This document shows, one piece after another, positions 8,591 through 16,783 of a DNA stretch of 55,451 nucleotides (position 1 is its first letter; the number at the start of each line of letters is the position of its first letter). A model generated the notes under the pieces. The model was not told the origin of the DNA. It saw only the letters and a program-made list of their open reading frames with translations, and ran no database searches. The stretch lies in the NCBI GenBank assembly GCA_910580195.1, contig CAJTWA010000031.1, positions 1 through 55,451 of the forward strand, read 5' to 3'. Both the position numbers and the translations under genes were made by a program. The stretch comes from an uncultured Lachnospiraceae bacterium. Lineage in GTDB: Bacteria; Bacillota; Clostridia; Lachnospirales; Lachnospiraceae.

Positions 8591-9901
8591 TTATTCCCCA
8601 AGCCTCCCCATATCTTCAAAGAACCCGGGATAAGAAACCGTCACGCACCCTTCGTCGTCAAAGGAAGTTTCCCCATCCGCATTTACCCCTGCAACTGCAA
8701 AGGCCATCGCCACCCGGTGGTCCCCATATGTCTTTATGCGCGCCCCGTGCAGCGGCCGCCCGCCTCGGATTACCATTCCGTCCTCCGTGGGGGTAACGTC
8801 AGCCCCCATGGCTTTTAAGTTCTCCGTTACCGTGGCAATCCGGTCGGATTCCTTGACTTTTAACTCCTGCGCATCCTTAATTACCGTAGTGCCTTCTGCA
8901 AACGCTGCCATCACCGCAATCACAGGCAGCTCGTCAATCAGCGTAGGGATCATGCCCCCTTCCACGACAGTGCCGTGGAGGCTGCTGGAGGAGATGAGGA
9001 TATCGGCCACAGGTTCCCCGGAAACCGTCCGCTGATCCAAAAGGGAAACCTTCCCCCCCATGGCGAGGGCAACTTTTAAAATGCCGCCCCTTGTAGGGTT
9101 CACCCCCACATTTTTCACAAGGATTTCCCCATGGGGGCAGATAAGCCCAAGGGCAATGAAATAGGCTGCAGAGGAAATGTCCCCGGGCACATGGATGGAC
9201 TGCCCCTTAAGCCTTGGCTGGGGCCAGACGGCGGCTGTGGTGTCCGTGGAAAGGATGTCTGCGCCAAAGCCTGACAGCATCCGTTCCGTATGGTCCCGGG
9301 ACAGGACGGGCTCCGTCACCTTCGTAATCCCATCCCCGTAAAGGCCGGCCAGCAGGACGGCGGACTTCACTTGGGCGGAGGCGATAGGCGGGTAGTAGTG
9401 GATGCGCTTTAAGGCTCCCCCTTGGATGGTAAAAGGCGCGCAGTCCGAGCTTGTTTTTTTCCGCTGCTCCGGGAAATGGCCGGGGTCCCAGCATTGGAAC
9501 CGGGCGCCCATTTCAGACAGGGGGGTGAAAATGCGCTTCATGGGGCGTTTCCGTATGGATGCGTCCCCGCATAAGGTAGTCTGGAATTTCTGCCCGGCCA
9601 AAATGCCGGAAATCAGCCGCAGGGTTGTCCCGCTGTTGCCTACGTCCAGAATCTGGCTGGGGGCGGACAGCCCGTGGAGCCCCTTGCCATGGACAAGGAC
9701 CTTGGAACCGTCATTTTCAATGGAAATGCCAAGCTGGCGGAAACAGGAAATGGTAGAAAGGCAGTCCGCCCCTTGGAGGAAATTTGTAACTTCTGTCAGC
9801 CCATTGGAAATGGCGCCGAACATAATGCCCCGATGGGAAATGGATTTATCGCCGGGGACGGAGATTTCTCCCCGGAAAGCATGTTTTCTTGTAAGTTCCA
9901 T
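8591..9901 (-). CDS. aroA: 3-phosphoshikimate 1-carboxyvinyltransferase (EPSP synthase)
   Basis: The 436-residue protein carries the EPSP synthase signature PGDKSISHR near its N-terminus, LDVGNSGTTLRL near residue 85 and RDHTERML near 200. It transfers enolpyruvyl from PEP to shikimate-3-phosphate, the sixth shikimate-pathway step. Length is normal. It follows tyrA by 99 bp on the same strand and is probably cotranscribed, placing common-pathway and tyrosine-branch genes together. Ribosome site AAAGGA lies about 12 bases before the start. Confidence 0.96.
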   Translation of the reverse strand: MELTRKHAFRGEISVPGDKSISHRGIMFGAISNGLTEVTNFLQGADCLSTISCFRQLGISIENDGSKVLVHGKGLHGLSAPSQILDVGNSGTTLRLISGILAGQKFQTTLCGDASIRKRPMKRIFTPLSEMGARFQCWDPGHFPEQRKKTSSDCAPFTIQGGALKRIHYYPPIASAQVKSAVLLAGLYGDGITKVTEPVLSRDHTERMLSGFGADILSTDTTAAVWPQPRLKGQSIHVPGDISSAAYFIALGLICPHGEILVKNVGVNPTRGGILKVALAMGGKVSLLDQRTVSGEPVADILISSSSLHGTVVEGGMIPTLIDELPVIAVMAAFAEGTTVIKDAQELKVKESDRIATVTENLKAMGADVTPTEDGMVIRGGRPLHGARIKTYGDHRVAMAFAVAGVNADGETSFDDEGCVTVSYPGFFEDMGRLGE

Positions 9902-10000
9902 GTGGTTTATACAATCCTTTCGTTTAGTCTGATATGTTACAAGGCTGGTTCATGCGTGATGCATTTTTTCCTTTTGCAGCAGGCAGGCGTGCCAGAGAGG

Positions 10001-11098
10001 TTACCGCACATATACGGTGTAGCGGTATTTCCGCAGCAGCCCCAAGGCCTCCTGCAATGATTTTTCTTCATAAAATTCAATGTGGAGCACCCCTTCTTGG
10101 AATTCCCGGTTGTGGATAATGCCGATATTCTTAATGCTGATCTGGTTGGTGGCAAGGATGGTGGCAAGGGTGGCAATGCCCCCGGCTTCGTCCACCATGT
10201 CGCAGTAAACGTCATAAATTTTCGGGAGCGGGCCGCTGCTTGCAATGGGCAGGGAGTCCCGGTAATCCTTGGCATTTTGGAAAAACCGGAATAAGTTTTC
10301 AGAAGAAGAGCCGGCAATGTCCCCACGGATCCTTCCAAGCTCTTCCAAAAACGCATCCAAAAGCCGCAGCACCTGTTCCCGGTTGGCAAGGCAGATTTGC
10401 TGCCACATCACCGGGGAGGAGGACGCAATCCTTGTGATGTCCTTAAAGCCCCCTGCGGCAATTTTTTTCATCATCCCGTCTTCGCCGTCCAAGCCTTCCA
10501 CAAGGTTCACAAGGCTGGAGGCTAGGATATGGGGCAGATGGCTGACGGCTCCGGTGACAAAATCGTGCTCCTTGTAATCCAAGAGGATGGGGATAGCCCC
10601 AAGGGACTGGACCAACTGCTGGAACCGCCCCACAGCCTCCGGGCTTGTTTCCCCGGAGGGGGTGATAATATAATAGGCATTTTCCAGAAGGTAAGGGGTG
10701 GCGTGGGCATACCCGCTTTTTTCAGAGCCGGCCATGGGGTGCCCGCCGATAAAATAGGGCGCGAGGGGGGTATGCGCAATTTCCTCATGGATGGCAGATT
10801 TTACGCTGCCCACGTCGGTGATGATGCATTGCTCCCCTGCAAATTCCGATAATTTTTCCAAAAATTCCGCATTTTTCTGCACCGGGGCGCAGAGGAAAAT
10901 ATACTGGCACCCTGCAAACCCGCCGTCTAGCCCCCCGAGGGCGGCGTCAATCGTATGCTCCTCCAACGCAAGGGACAAGGACTCCTTGTCCACGTCGTAG
11001 GCAACCAATGTGATGCCCGGCTGGAGCCGCCGGATGGTCTTTGCAATGGAGCCGCCGATGAGCCCAAGGCCGATAAAGCCAATTTTTTCAACTTCCAT
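10001..11098 (-). CDS. tyrA: Prephenate dehydrogenase with C-terminal ACT domain
   Basis: The 365-residue protein has a Rossmann motif GLGLIGGS (residues 9-16), the prephenate dehydrogenase active-site segment GGHPMAGSE near residue 124, and a C-terminal ACT domain (about 295-365, IATLATILATNQISIKNIGI) that probably senses tyrosine. It oxidatively decarboxylates prephenate to 4-hydroxyphenylpyruvate. The start at 11098 is preferred over an upstream TTG (11134) because AAAGGA precedes it and the Rossmann strand then begins at the usual distance. It heads the tyrA-aroA unit. Confidence 0.95.
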   Translation of the reverse strand: MEVEKIGFIGLGLIGGSIAKTIRRLQPGITLVAYDVDKESLSLALEEHTIDAALGGLDGGFAGCQYIFLCAPVQKNAEFLEKLSEFAGEQCIITDVGSVKSAIHEEIAHTPLAPYFIGGHPMAGSEKSGYAHATPYLLENAYYIITPSGETSPEAVGRFQQLVQSLGAIPILLDYKEHDFVTGAVSHLPHILASSLVNLVEGLDGEDGMMKKIAAGGFKDITRIASSSPVMWQQICLANREQVLRLLDAFLEELGRIRGDIAGSSSENLFRFFQNAKDYRDSLPIASSGPLPKIYDVYCDMVDEAGGIATLATILATNQISIKNIGIIHNREFQEGVLHIEFYEEKSLQEALGLLRKYRYTVYVR

Positions 11099-11143
11099 TA
11101 TGTACAAATCCTTTCTGGCACAATTCTTTTCCAATCTTAATTT

Positions 11144-11172
11144 ATCATAAAGGAAACCATGGGAAAAGTCAA
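11144..11172 (-). promoter_or_regulatory. Promoter of tyrA-aroA
   Basis: Read on minus: TTGACT (11167-11172), a 17-bp spacer and TATGAT (11144-11149), about 46 bp before the tyrA start. I see no T-box or other leader structure between promoter and gene. Confidence 0.65.
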
Positions 11173-11242
11173 TGATTTCACACGTTGAAGCGGGAAAGCA
11201 GAAAAGTTTTTTCTTAATAATAGTTAATATTGAATAAAAAGG

Positions 11243-11271
11243 TTGTAAAATTCCAAAAATTTTAGTAGAAT
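11243..11271 (+). promoter_or_regulatory. Promoter of the EF-G-like gene
   Basis: TTGTAA (11243-11248), 17-bp spacer, TAGAAT (11266-11271), about 38 bp upstream of the ATG at 11310 and set in A+T-rich DNA. Confidence 0.6.
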
Positions 11272-11309
11272 ATATACATCATTAAAATACTTGTATTGGA
11301 GGAATTCAT

Positions 11310-13400
11310 ATGAACGTTTATACAACTGACAAGATAAGGAACGTAGCGCTTCTGGGGCACGGCGGCAGCGGGAAGACAACTTTAGCAGAAGCGATGGCAT
11401 ACTTGGCCGGCCTGACGAAGCGCATGGGCAAAGTCAGTGACGGGAACACCATCAGCGACTATGACAAGGAAGAAACAAAGCGCAAATTTTCCGTAAATAC
11501 ATCTATCATCCCAATCCCGTGGGAGGACACCAAGATCAACGTGCTGGATACCCCGGGCTATTTTGGCTTTGTCGGGGAAGTGGAAGAGGCAGTCAGCGTG
11601 GCAGACGCAGCCATTATCGTGGTTTCCGGCAAGAACGGGATTGAAGTAGGGACCCAGAAGTCATGGGACATCTGTGAGAAATACAAAATCCCAAGGATGG
11701 TATTTGTGACAGAAATGGATGACGACAATGCAAGTTTCCGCCAAGTGGTGGCAGATTTACAGGAGATGTATGGGAAACGGATTGCGCCTTTCCACCTCCC
11801 AATCCGTGAAAATGAGAAGTTCGTAGGCTACGTCAACGTAGTGGCACAGACAGGGAACCGCTGGGACGACAAGGGCAAGGTAGTGGAAACGGATATCCCG
11901 GATTATTCCAAGGCCAATCTGGACCTTTGCCGGGAGGCATTGATGGAGGCAGTGGCAGAAACCAGCGAAGAATTCATGGACCGCTATTTTGCCGGGGAAG
12001 AATTCTCCGAATTTGAAATCCGCTCCGCCCTGCGCACCAATGTGGCAGACGGCAGCATCGTGCCGGTTTCCATGGGATCAAGCACGCTGGTACAGGGGGT
12101 TTACACCCTTTTGGACGATATTGTCAAATACCTGCCAAGCCCGGAAAAACGCCCCTGCAAAGGCGTGAACATGAAGACCAACGAAGTATTTGACGGGGAT
12201 TATGATATTGCAAAATCCAAGAGCGCATACATTTTCAAGACCATTGCAGACCCATTTATCGGGAAATACTCCCTGATAAAAGTAAACTCCGGCGTGCTCA
12301 AGACAGATGACGTGCTGTTTAATTCCGAGAAGAACATGGATGACAAAATCGGCAAGATTTATGTGATGCGCGGGAATAAGCCAGAGGAAGTCCCAGAGCT
12401 CCATGCCGGGGACATCGGCGCATTGGCGAAGCTTACCAAGGTTTCCACAAGGGATACGCTGTCCACGAAGGCAGTCCCGGTAGTATACGGCAAGACCCAG
12501 ATTTCCACCCCTTATACATATATGCGCTACAAGGCAAAGAACAAAGGGGATGAAGATAAGATTTCACAGGCGCTGCAGAAGTTAATGCAGGAAGACTTAA
12601 CCCTGCGGACAGAAAATGACAGCGCCAACGGCCAGACCTTGATTTACGGCATCGGCGACCAGCATCTGGAAGTGGCAGTCAGCAAGCTGGCGGACCGCTA
12701 TAAAGTAGGGATTGAGTTAAGCAGGCCTAAGATTGCCTTCCGGGAAACCATCCGCAAGAAATCCGACGTGGAATACAAGTATAAGAAGCAGTCCGGCGGC
12801 CACGGGCAGTACGGCCATGTAAAGATGACTTTCGAGCCCAGCGGGGACTTGGAAACTGCGTATACCTTCGAGCAGCAGGTAGTCGGCGGGGCAGTGCCCA
12901 AGAATTATTTCCCGGCCGTGGAAAAGGGCCTGCAGGAATCCGTGCTGAAAGGGCCTATGGCAGCATACCCGGTAGTTGGGGTGAAGGCGGTGCTTTACGA
13001 CGGCTCCTACCATCCAGTGGATTCCTCCGAGATGGCATTCAAGATGGCAACCATCCAGGCATTTAAGAAGGGCATGATGGAAGCGTCCCCAGTCCTTTTA
13101 GAGCCCATTGCCTCCATGAAGGTGGTCGTGCCGGACAAGTATACCGGCGACGTTATGGGGGACTTAAACAAGCGCCGGGGCCGCGTCCTTGGCATGAACC
13201 CGGCAGAAGCCGGCAAGACGGAAATCGCTGCAGACGTGCCTTATATGGAGATTTATGGCTACATGACAGACCTCCGTTCCATGACAGGCGGGAGCGGGCT
13301 GTTCTCCTATGAATTTGCCCGTTATGAGCAGGCGCCCTCCGACATTCAGGAAAAAGAGGTTGCCGCAAGGGCAAACAAGCTTGAAAACGGCGAAGACTAA
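11310..13400 (+). CDS. EF-G-like translational GTPase (EF-G2 type)
   Basis: The 696-residue protein has the five-domain EF-G length. G1 is GHGGSGKT (residues 17-24), G3 is DTPGY, and domain IV/V motifs such as GHGQYGHV are present. The G4 box, normally NKMD, reads TEMD (VFVTEMDDDN), which may alter guanine specificity or affinity. The N-terminus resembles paralogous EF-G2 proteins rather than the fusA of the ribosomal str operon, and no rpsL/rpsG/tuf lie nearby. Bacteroides EF-G2 is reported to support translocation without GTP hydrolysis; whether that applies here is unknown. Ribosome site GGAGGAATT precedes ATG 11310. The last 50 bases of the gene are part of a tandem duplication continuing downstream. 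Confidence 0.88.
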   Translation: MNVYTTDKIRNVALLGHGGSGKTTLAEAMAYLAGLTKRMGKVSDGNTISDYDKEETKRKFSVNTSIIPIPWEDTKINVLDTPGYFGFVGEVEEAVSVADAAIIVVSGKNGIEVGTQKSWDICEKYKIPRMVFVTEMDDDNASFRQVVADLQEMYGKRIAPFHLPIRENEKFVGYVNVVAQTGNRWDDKGKVVETDIPDYSKANLDLCREALMEAVAETSEEFMDRYFAGEEFSEFEIRSALRTNVADGSIVPVSMGSSTLVQGVYTLLDDIVKYLPSPEKRPCKGVNMKTNEVFDGDYDIAKSKSAYIFKTIADPFIGKYSLIKVNSGVLKTDDVLFNSEKNMDDKIGKIYVMRGNKPEEVPELHAGDIGALAKLTKVSTRDTLSTKAVPVVYGKTQISTPYTYMRYKAKNKGDEDKISQALQKLMQEDLTLRTENDSANGQTLIYGIGDQHLEVAVSKLADRYKVGIELSRPKIAFRETIRKKSDVEYKYKKQSGGHGQYGHVKMTFEPSGDLETAYTFEQQVVGGAVPKNYFPAVEKGLQESVLKGPMAAYPVVGVKAVLYDGSYHPVDSSEMAFKMATIQAFKKGMMEASPVLLEPIASMKVVVPDKYTGDVMGDLNKRRGRVLGMNPAEAGKTEIAADVPYMEIYGYMTDLRSMTGGSGLFSYEFARYEQAPSDIQEKEVAARANKLENGED

Positions 13401-13508
13401 AACAGGCAAGCCATAGCTTTAGGAGCCGGAAAAAGAGGCTGCCGCAAGGGCGGAAGTTTGAAAACGGCGAAGGCTAAAACAGGCAAGGCATAGCCTTAGG
13501 GGCCGTAA
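13351..13508 (+). repeat. 79-bp tandem duplication spanning the end of the EF-G-like gene
   Basis: Two imperfect copies (13351-13429 and 13430-13508) begin with AAAAAGAGG and include the gene's last codons, its stop and about 30 bases beyond. The second copy lies outside the reading frame. It looks like a local duplication that has since diverged. Confidence 0.75.
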
Positions 13509-13705
13509 GAAGGAAAAGGGAAAAAGAAAAGATTGCCAGGGGGCCGGGAAACCGGGAGATGGCAGAAAAGTGGGGATGAAACATCAGGCTGCCAGAAAGG
13601 CAGCCTGATGCCCAGTAAAGGGAAAGGAGAAGGGTACGGGAAGGGATTTCAGGGACAGAACGTGTGGAAGGAATTCAAATCGAATGGAAAGAAGGGTGGA
13701 ACCGT
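13401..13705 (+). other. Intergenic region with terminator-like hairpin
   Basis: Beyond the duplication copy, a perfect hairpin CATCAGGCTGCC / GGCAGCCTGATG lies at 13582-13610 without a T-run. It may end the EF-G-like transcript. No convincing promoter for the following chemoreceptor gene was seen. Confidence 0.5.
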
Positions 13706-15757
13706 ATGAAAAAAATAAAAAAGGAACATACGGATAAGAAGAAAAGAAGTTTCAGCATACAGGAGTTTCAACGATTGTACCATGAAACTATGAAAGGGAG
13801 GATTACCATATCAGTCCTTGCGCTGATTATCATCCCCCTGCTGGTGCTGGGGGTTGTGAGCTGCGTCTTGAATAACCATAGCACCAATTCCACTCTGGAG
13901 CGGAATATGAAGGCTACAGCACAGGTGACTTCAGAGCGTGTAGAATGGGAAATAACGTCTTACTTAAATGTGGCAGAAGATTTAGGGGTCATGACGCGCC
14001 TTATCAGGAATGATGTGCCTTTGGAAGAAAAGCAGGAAGTTGTGGACGAACGTGTGAAAGCCAACGGGCTGACACGGGGGAACATTTTAAATACCGAAGG
14101 CATCAGCATTTTTACAGGGGAAGATTTCAGCGACAGGGATTATTTCAAAACGGCAATGGCTGGGGAATCTTGTGTTTCAGAGCCATTAATCAGCAAGACC
14201 ACAGGAAAAATGAGCATTATTATCGCAGCGCCCATGTGGAAGAACGGAATCCTTGGGACGGAAGTCATAGGCGTGGTCTACATTGTGCCGGAAGAAACTT
14301 TCCTGAACGATATCATGGAGTCGATCAATGTAAGTAAAAATGGCTCTGCTTATATGATAAATAAGGAAGGGGCAGTCATTGCCCATGAAAATATGGATTT
14401 GGTGGTGAATAAGGAAAATTCCATCAAGGATGCAGAAACAGATTCCAAGCTAAAGGCTTTGGCAAATCTGGAAAAGAAAATGATTGCAGGTGAAAATGGT
14501 TTTGGGTCATACCGCTATGGCGGGACGAAAAAAATCATGGCGTTTGCGCCTGTAGAGAACACTGACGGCTGGAGCATTGCCATTACGGCGCCAATCTCTG
14601 ATTTTAATGTGGAAACAATGGTGGGGATTGCTATTACGGCCCTGATTGTGCTGGCAGCGATTCTCCTTGCAGTTTCCAATGTCAGGAAGCTGGCGGACAG
14701 CATCAGCAGGCCGATCAAGGACTGTGCAGGCCGCCTTGTGGATTTGGCAAAAGGTGATTTACATTCTGAAATCCCGCAGATTGATTCCAAGGATGAAACC
14801 AAGGATTTGGCGGATGCCACCGGGGAAATTGTGCACGAAATCGGCGAGATGATTACGGATATCAAATATTTGCTGGGAGAGATGTCAGAAAATAATTTTG
14901 ACGTCAAGTCAAGGGCAAGGGATTCCTATGTCGGGGATTTTGAGGAAATCCTGCTGGCCGTCCGCAGGATTAACCATTCCTTAAGCGGTACCTTAGGGCA
15001 TATCAGGGAATCGGCAGACCAAGTAGGCCTTGGCTCGAACCAGATGGCAGAGAGCGGGCAGGCGCTGGCAGAAGGGGCTACCGACCAAGCGGCCTCCATT
15101 GAGGAATTGCTTGCCACCGTGAACAATCTGGCAGAGCAGGTGGAACAGAATACGAAAAATGCTGTTTCCACCAGCAAGAAAGCAGATGATATCGGGCAGC
15201 AGGCCGCTGCCAGCAACCAGCATATCATGGAAATGACTGAGGCCATGGCTAAGATCAGCGCCGCTTCCATGCAGATTGCCAATATCATAAAGACTATTGA
15301 AGAGATAGCAGACCAGACGAACCTCCTTTCCTTAAATGCATCCATTGAAGCGGCAAGGGCTGGGGAAGCCGGGCGGGGCTTTGCAGTGGTTGCCGGGGAA
15401 ATCGGGCATCTTGCCAGCCAGAGTTCCGATGCGGTGGAAGATACCAGAAAGCTGATTGAAGACGCCGTCAATGAGGTAGAGAACGGGAGCCGGATTGCAC
15501 AGGTGACTGCGGAGGCTTTGCAGTCTGTGATTGATGGGATTTCAGAGATTGTGCGGGCAGTAGAAGAGGTAGCAGAGAATTCCAACCAGCAGAATGGGGC
15601 AATGCAGCAGATTAACATTGCCATTGAGCAGATTTCAGAAGTGGTGCAGTCCAATTCTGCGGCAGCGGAGGAGAGCTCTGCCACAAGCCAGGAACTGTCA
15701 GCCCAAGCAGTAGAGCTGAACGACATGATTGAGATGTTTAAGCTGGCGGATATCTAA
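13706..15757 (+). CDS. Methyl-accepting chemotaxis protein with extracellular Cache-type sensor
   Basis: The 683-residue receptor has a cytoplasmic N-terminus and a transmembrane helix near residues 34-56. A roughly 250-residue extracytoplasmic region resembles double-Cache sensors (FSDRDYFKTAM, GSAYMINKEGAVIAHEN). A second transmembrane helix (VGIAITALIVLAAILLAV), a HAMP linker and a long coiled-coil signalling domain follow. The conserved tip is DQTNLLSLNASIEAARAGE. It should relay ligand binding to CheA/CheW. I start at ATG 13706, after GAAGGGTGG; an upstream in-frame GTG (13664) would add 14 unlikely residues. No che genes are in the window. Confidence 0.93.
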   Translation: MKKIKKEHTDKKKRSFSIQEFQRLYHETMKGRITISVLALIIIPLLVLGVVSCVLNNHSTNSTLERNMKATAQVTSERVEWEITSYLNVAEDLGVMTRLIRNDVPLEEKQEVVDERVKANGLTRGNILNTEGISIFTGEDFSDRDYFKTAMAGESCVSEPLISKTTGKMSIIIAAPMWKNGILGTEVIGVVYIVPEETFLNDIMESINVSKNGSAYMINKEGAVIAHENMDLVVNKENSIKDAETDSKLKALANLEKKMIAGENGFGSYRYGGTKKIMAFAPVENTDGWSIAITAPISDFNVETMVGIAITALIVLAAILLAVSNVRKLADSISRPIKDCAGRLVDLAKGDLHSEIPQIDSKDETKDLADATGEIVHEIGEMITDIKYLLGEMSENNFDVKSRARDSYVGDFEEILLAVRRINHSLSGTLGHIRESADQVGLGSNQMAESGQALAEGATDQAASIEELLATVNNLAEQVEQNTKNAVSTSKKADDIGQQAAASNQHIMEMTEAMAKISAASMQIANIIKTIEEIADQTNLLSLNASIEAARAGEAGRGFAVVAGEIGHLASQSSDAVEDTRKLIEDAVNEVENGSRIAQVTAEALQSVIDGISEIVRAVEEVAENSNQQNGAMQQINIAIEQISEVVQSNSAAAEESSATSQELSAQAVELNDMIEMFKLADI

Positions 15758-15782
15758 ACAAGGGAGGCTGCTGCAAAACAAG

Positions 15783-15894
15783 GATTCCCTGCAGCATATG
15801 GCACGGATCTCAGCGGGCTGGCATAAAGCAGAATCTTTGATTCCTTACAGCATACGGCATGGATCTCAGCAGGCTGGCATAAAGCAGAATCCTT
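15783..15894 (+). repeat. 56-bp tandem repeat, two copies
   Basis: Two adjacent imperfect units begin GATTCC and share CAGCAT..GGCA.GGATCTCAGC. They fill most of the gap between the convergent chemoreceptor and superoxide dismutase genes. No coding potential seen. Confidence 0.75.
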
Positions 15895-15936
15895 GCAAGT
15901 TCCAGCAGCCCCCCATTTACGGTTTTTATGGCTCGC

Positions 15937-16479
15937 TTAAACTTCTGAAATTGTCCCGCAGGCTATTTTTGCCCCAGCGTTCCCCGCAGGCTGGCTGGAA
16001 AAATCATCTACGCCGCTGTGGACAATCACGGTTTTCCCAATAATTTCTGGGATGGAAAAGCGGTCGGTAACATACATCATCCATGCAGAGCCGTTGTTCC
16101 CAAATAGTGGGGGCATATCCCCTCCATGGGCGGGATGGGGGCAGAGGGTGGGGTTAAAATGCATCCCTGCGTTGGCATAAGGGTCGCTGTCCGTCCCGGT
16201 GCAGGAGCGGCCTTCGTGGATGTGGAACCCGAAAATATCAAAGCCGCAAGGGTCCGGGTTTACTGGAAGGCCGTAAACTTCCGCATTGACAAGGACTTCT
16301 GCGCCAATTGGGTAGAACCGGACCATGCCGCTGATTTCTCCGGTCCCGGGATTTCCAGCCAGTTCCGCATAGGCTGCGGGCATCTGGGTCAGGGCGGTTT
16401 CCAGATACACCCTGCCGGGATTGTTGTATTCGTCGCAAAGCTCGTTCACGTTTTGGGTTTCTATATAAAAATTTCTCAT
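15937..16479 (-). CDS. sodC: Copper/zinc superoxide dismutase family protein
   Basis: The 180-residue protein holds the Cu/Zn-SOD ligand pattern: GFHIHEG (two copper histidines), AGMHFNP and HPAHGGDMP (bridging and zinc histidines plus aspartate), and the late VHSGVDDF (copper histidine). Two cysteines (SCTG and IACGT) are placed for the usual disulfide. It dismutates superoxide. There is no signal peptide, unlike proteobacterial periplasmic SodC, so it is probably cytosolic or non-classically placed. Ribosome site CAGGAGAT lies before ATG 16479. It is an uncommon enzyme for an anaerobe and points to oxygen-stress tolerance. Confidence 0.9.
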   Translation of the reverse strand: MRNFYIETQNVNELCDEYNNPGRVYLETALTQMPAAYAELAGNPGTGEISGMVRFYPIGAEVLVNAEVYGLPVNPDPCGFDIFGFHIHEGRSCTGTDSDPYANAGMHFNPTLCPHPAHGGDMPPLFGNNGSAWMMYVTDRFSIPEIIGKTVIVHSGVDDFSSQPAGNAGAKIACGTISEV

Positions 16480-16783
16480 GTAAATCTCCTGAATTGCTTT
16501 TTTATTATAATATGACAGTGGAAGGAAAATGGGAAACCGAAATGGGCCGCCCTGTGAAAAACCACTAGCCGTTCCTGCATAAAACAGCTTAAAATCCAGC
16601 CCTTTGCGGAAAGCAAACTTTCAATGGGCTGGATTCCGTAACAGCGAGGCCTTAGGCTGGGCTGTTACAAGGAAAAGCAGCAATCCAAGAAATTTCCTTG
16701 ACAAATGCCCCCCGTGTGATAAAATTTTAAAAGCATGAGTATTTTAAGGAACGCTGGAATACCGAGATTTAGGAGGATATAAA
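16480..16783. other. Intergenic leader region before leuS with two hairpins
   Basis: Two inverted repeats are evident: AATCCAGCCC (16593-16602) with GGGCTGGATT (16626-16635), and GTAACAGC (16638-16645) with GCTGTTAC (16661-16668). Both lie upstream of the leuS promoter, so they are not in its leader. The T-box consensus expected before many Firmicute synthetase genes was looked for and is absent. Confidence 0.5.
16698..16725 (+). promoter_or_regulatory. Promoter of leuS
   Basis: Consensus TTGACA (16698-16703), a 16-bp spacer and TAAAAT (16720-16725), 58 bp before the leuS ATG. Confidence 0.65.

Noticed and set aside
16480..16783. Possible T-box riboswitch before leuS
   Set aside because: Two hairpins are present, but the T-box sequence and antiterminator are absent, and the promoter lies downstream of the hairpins.
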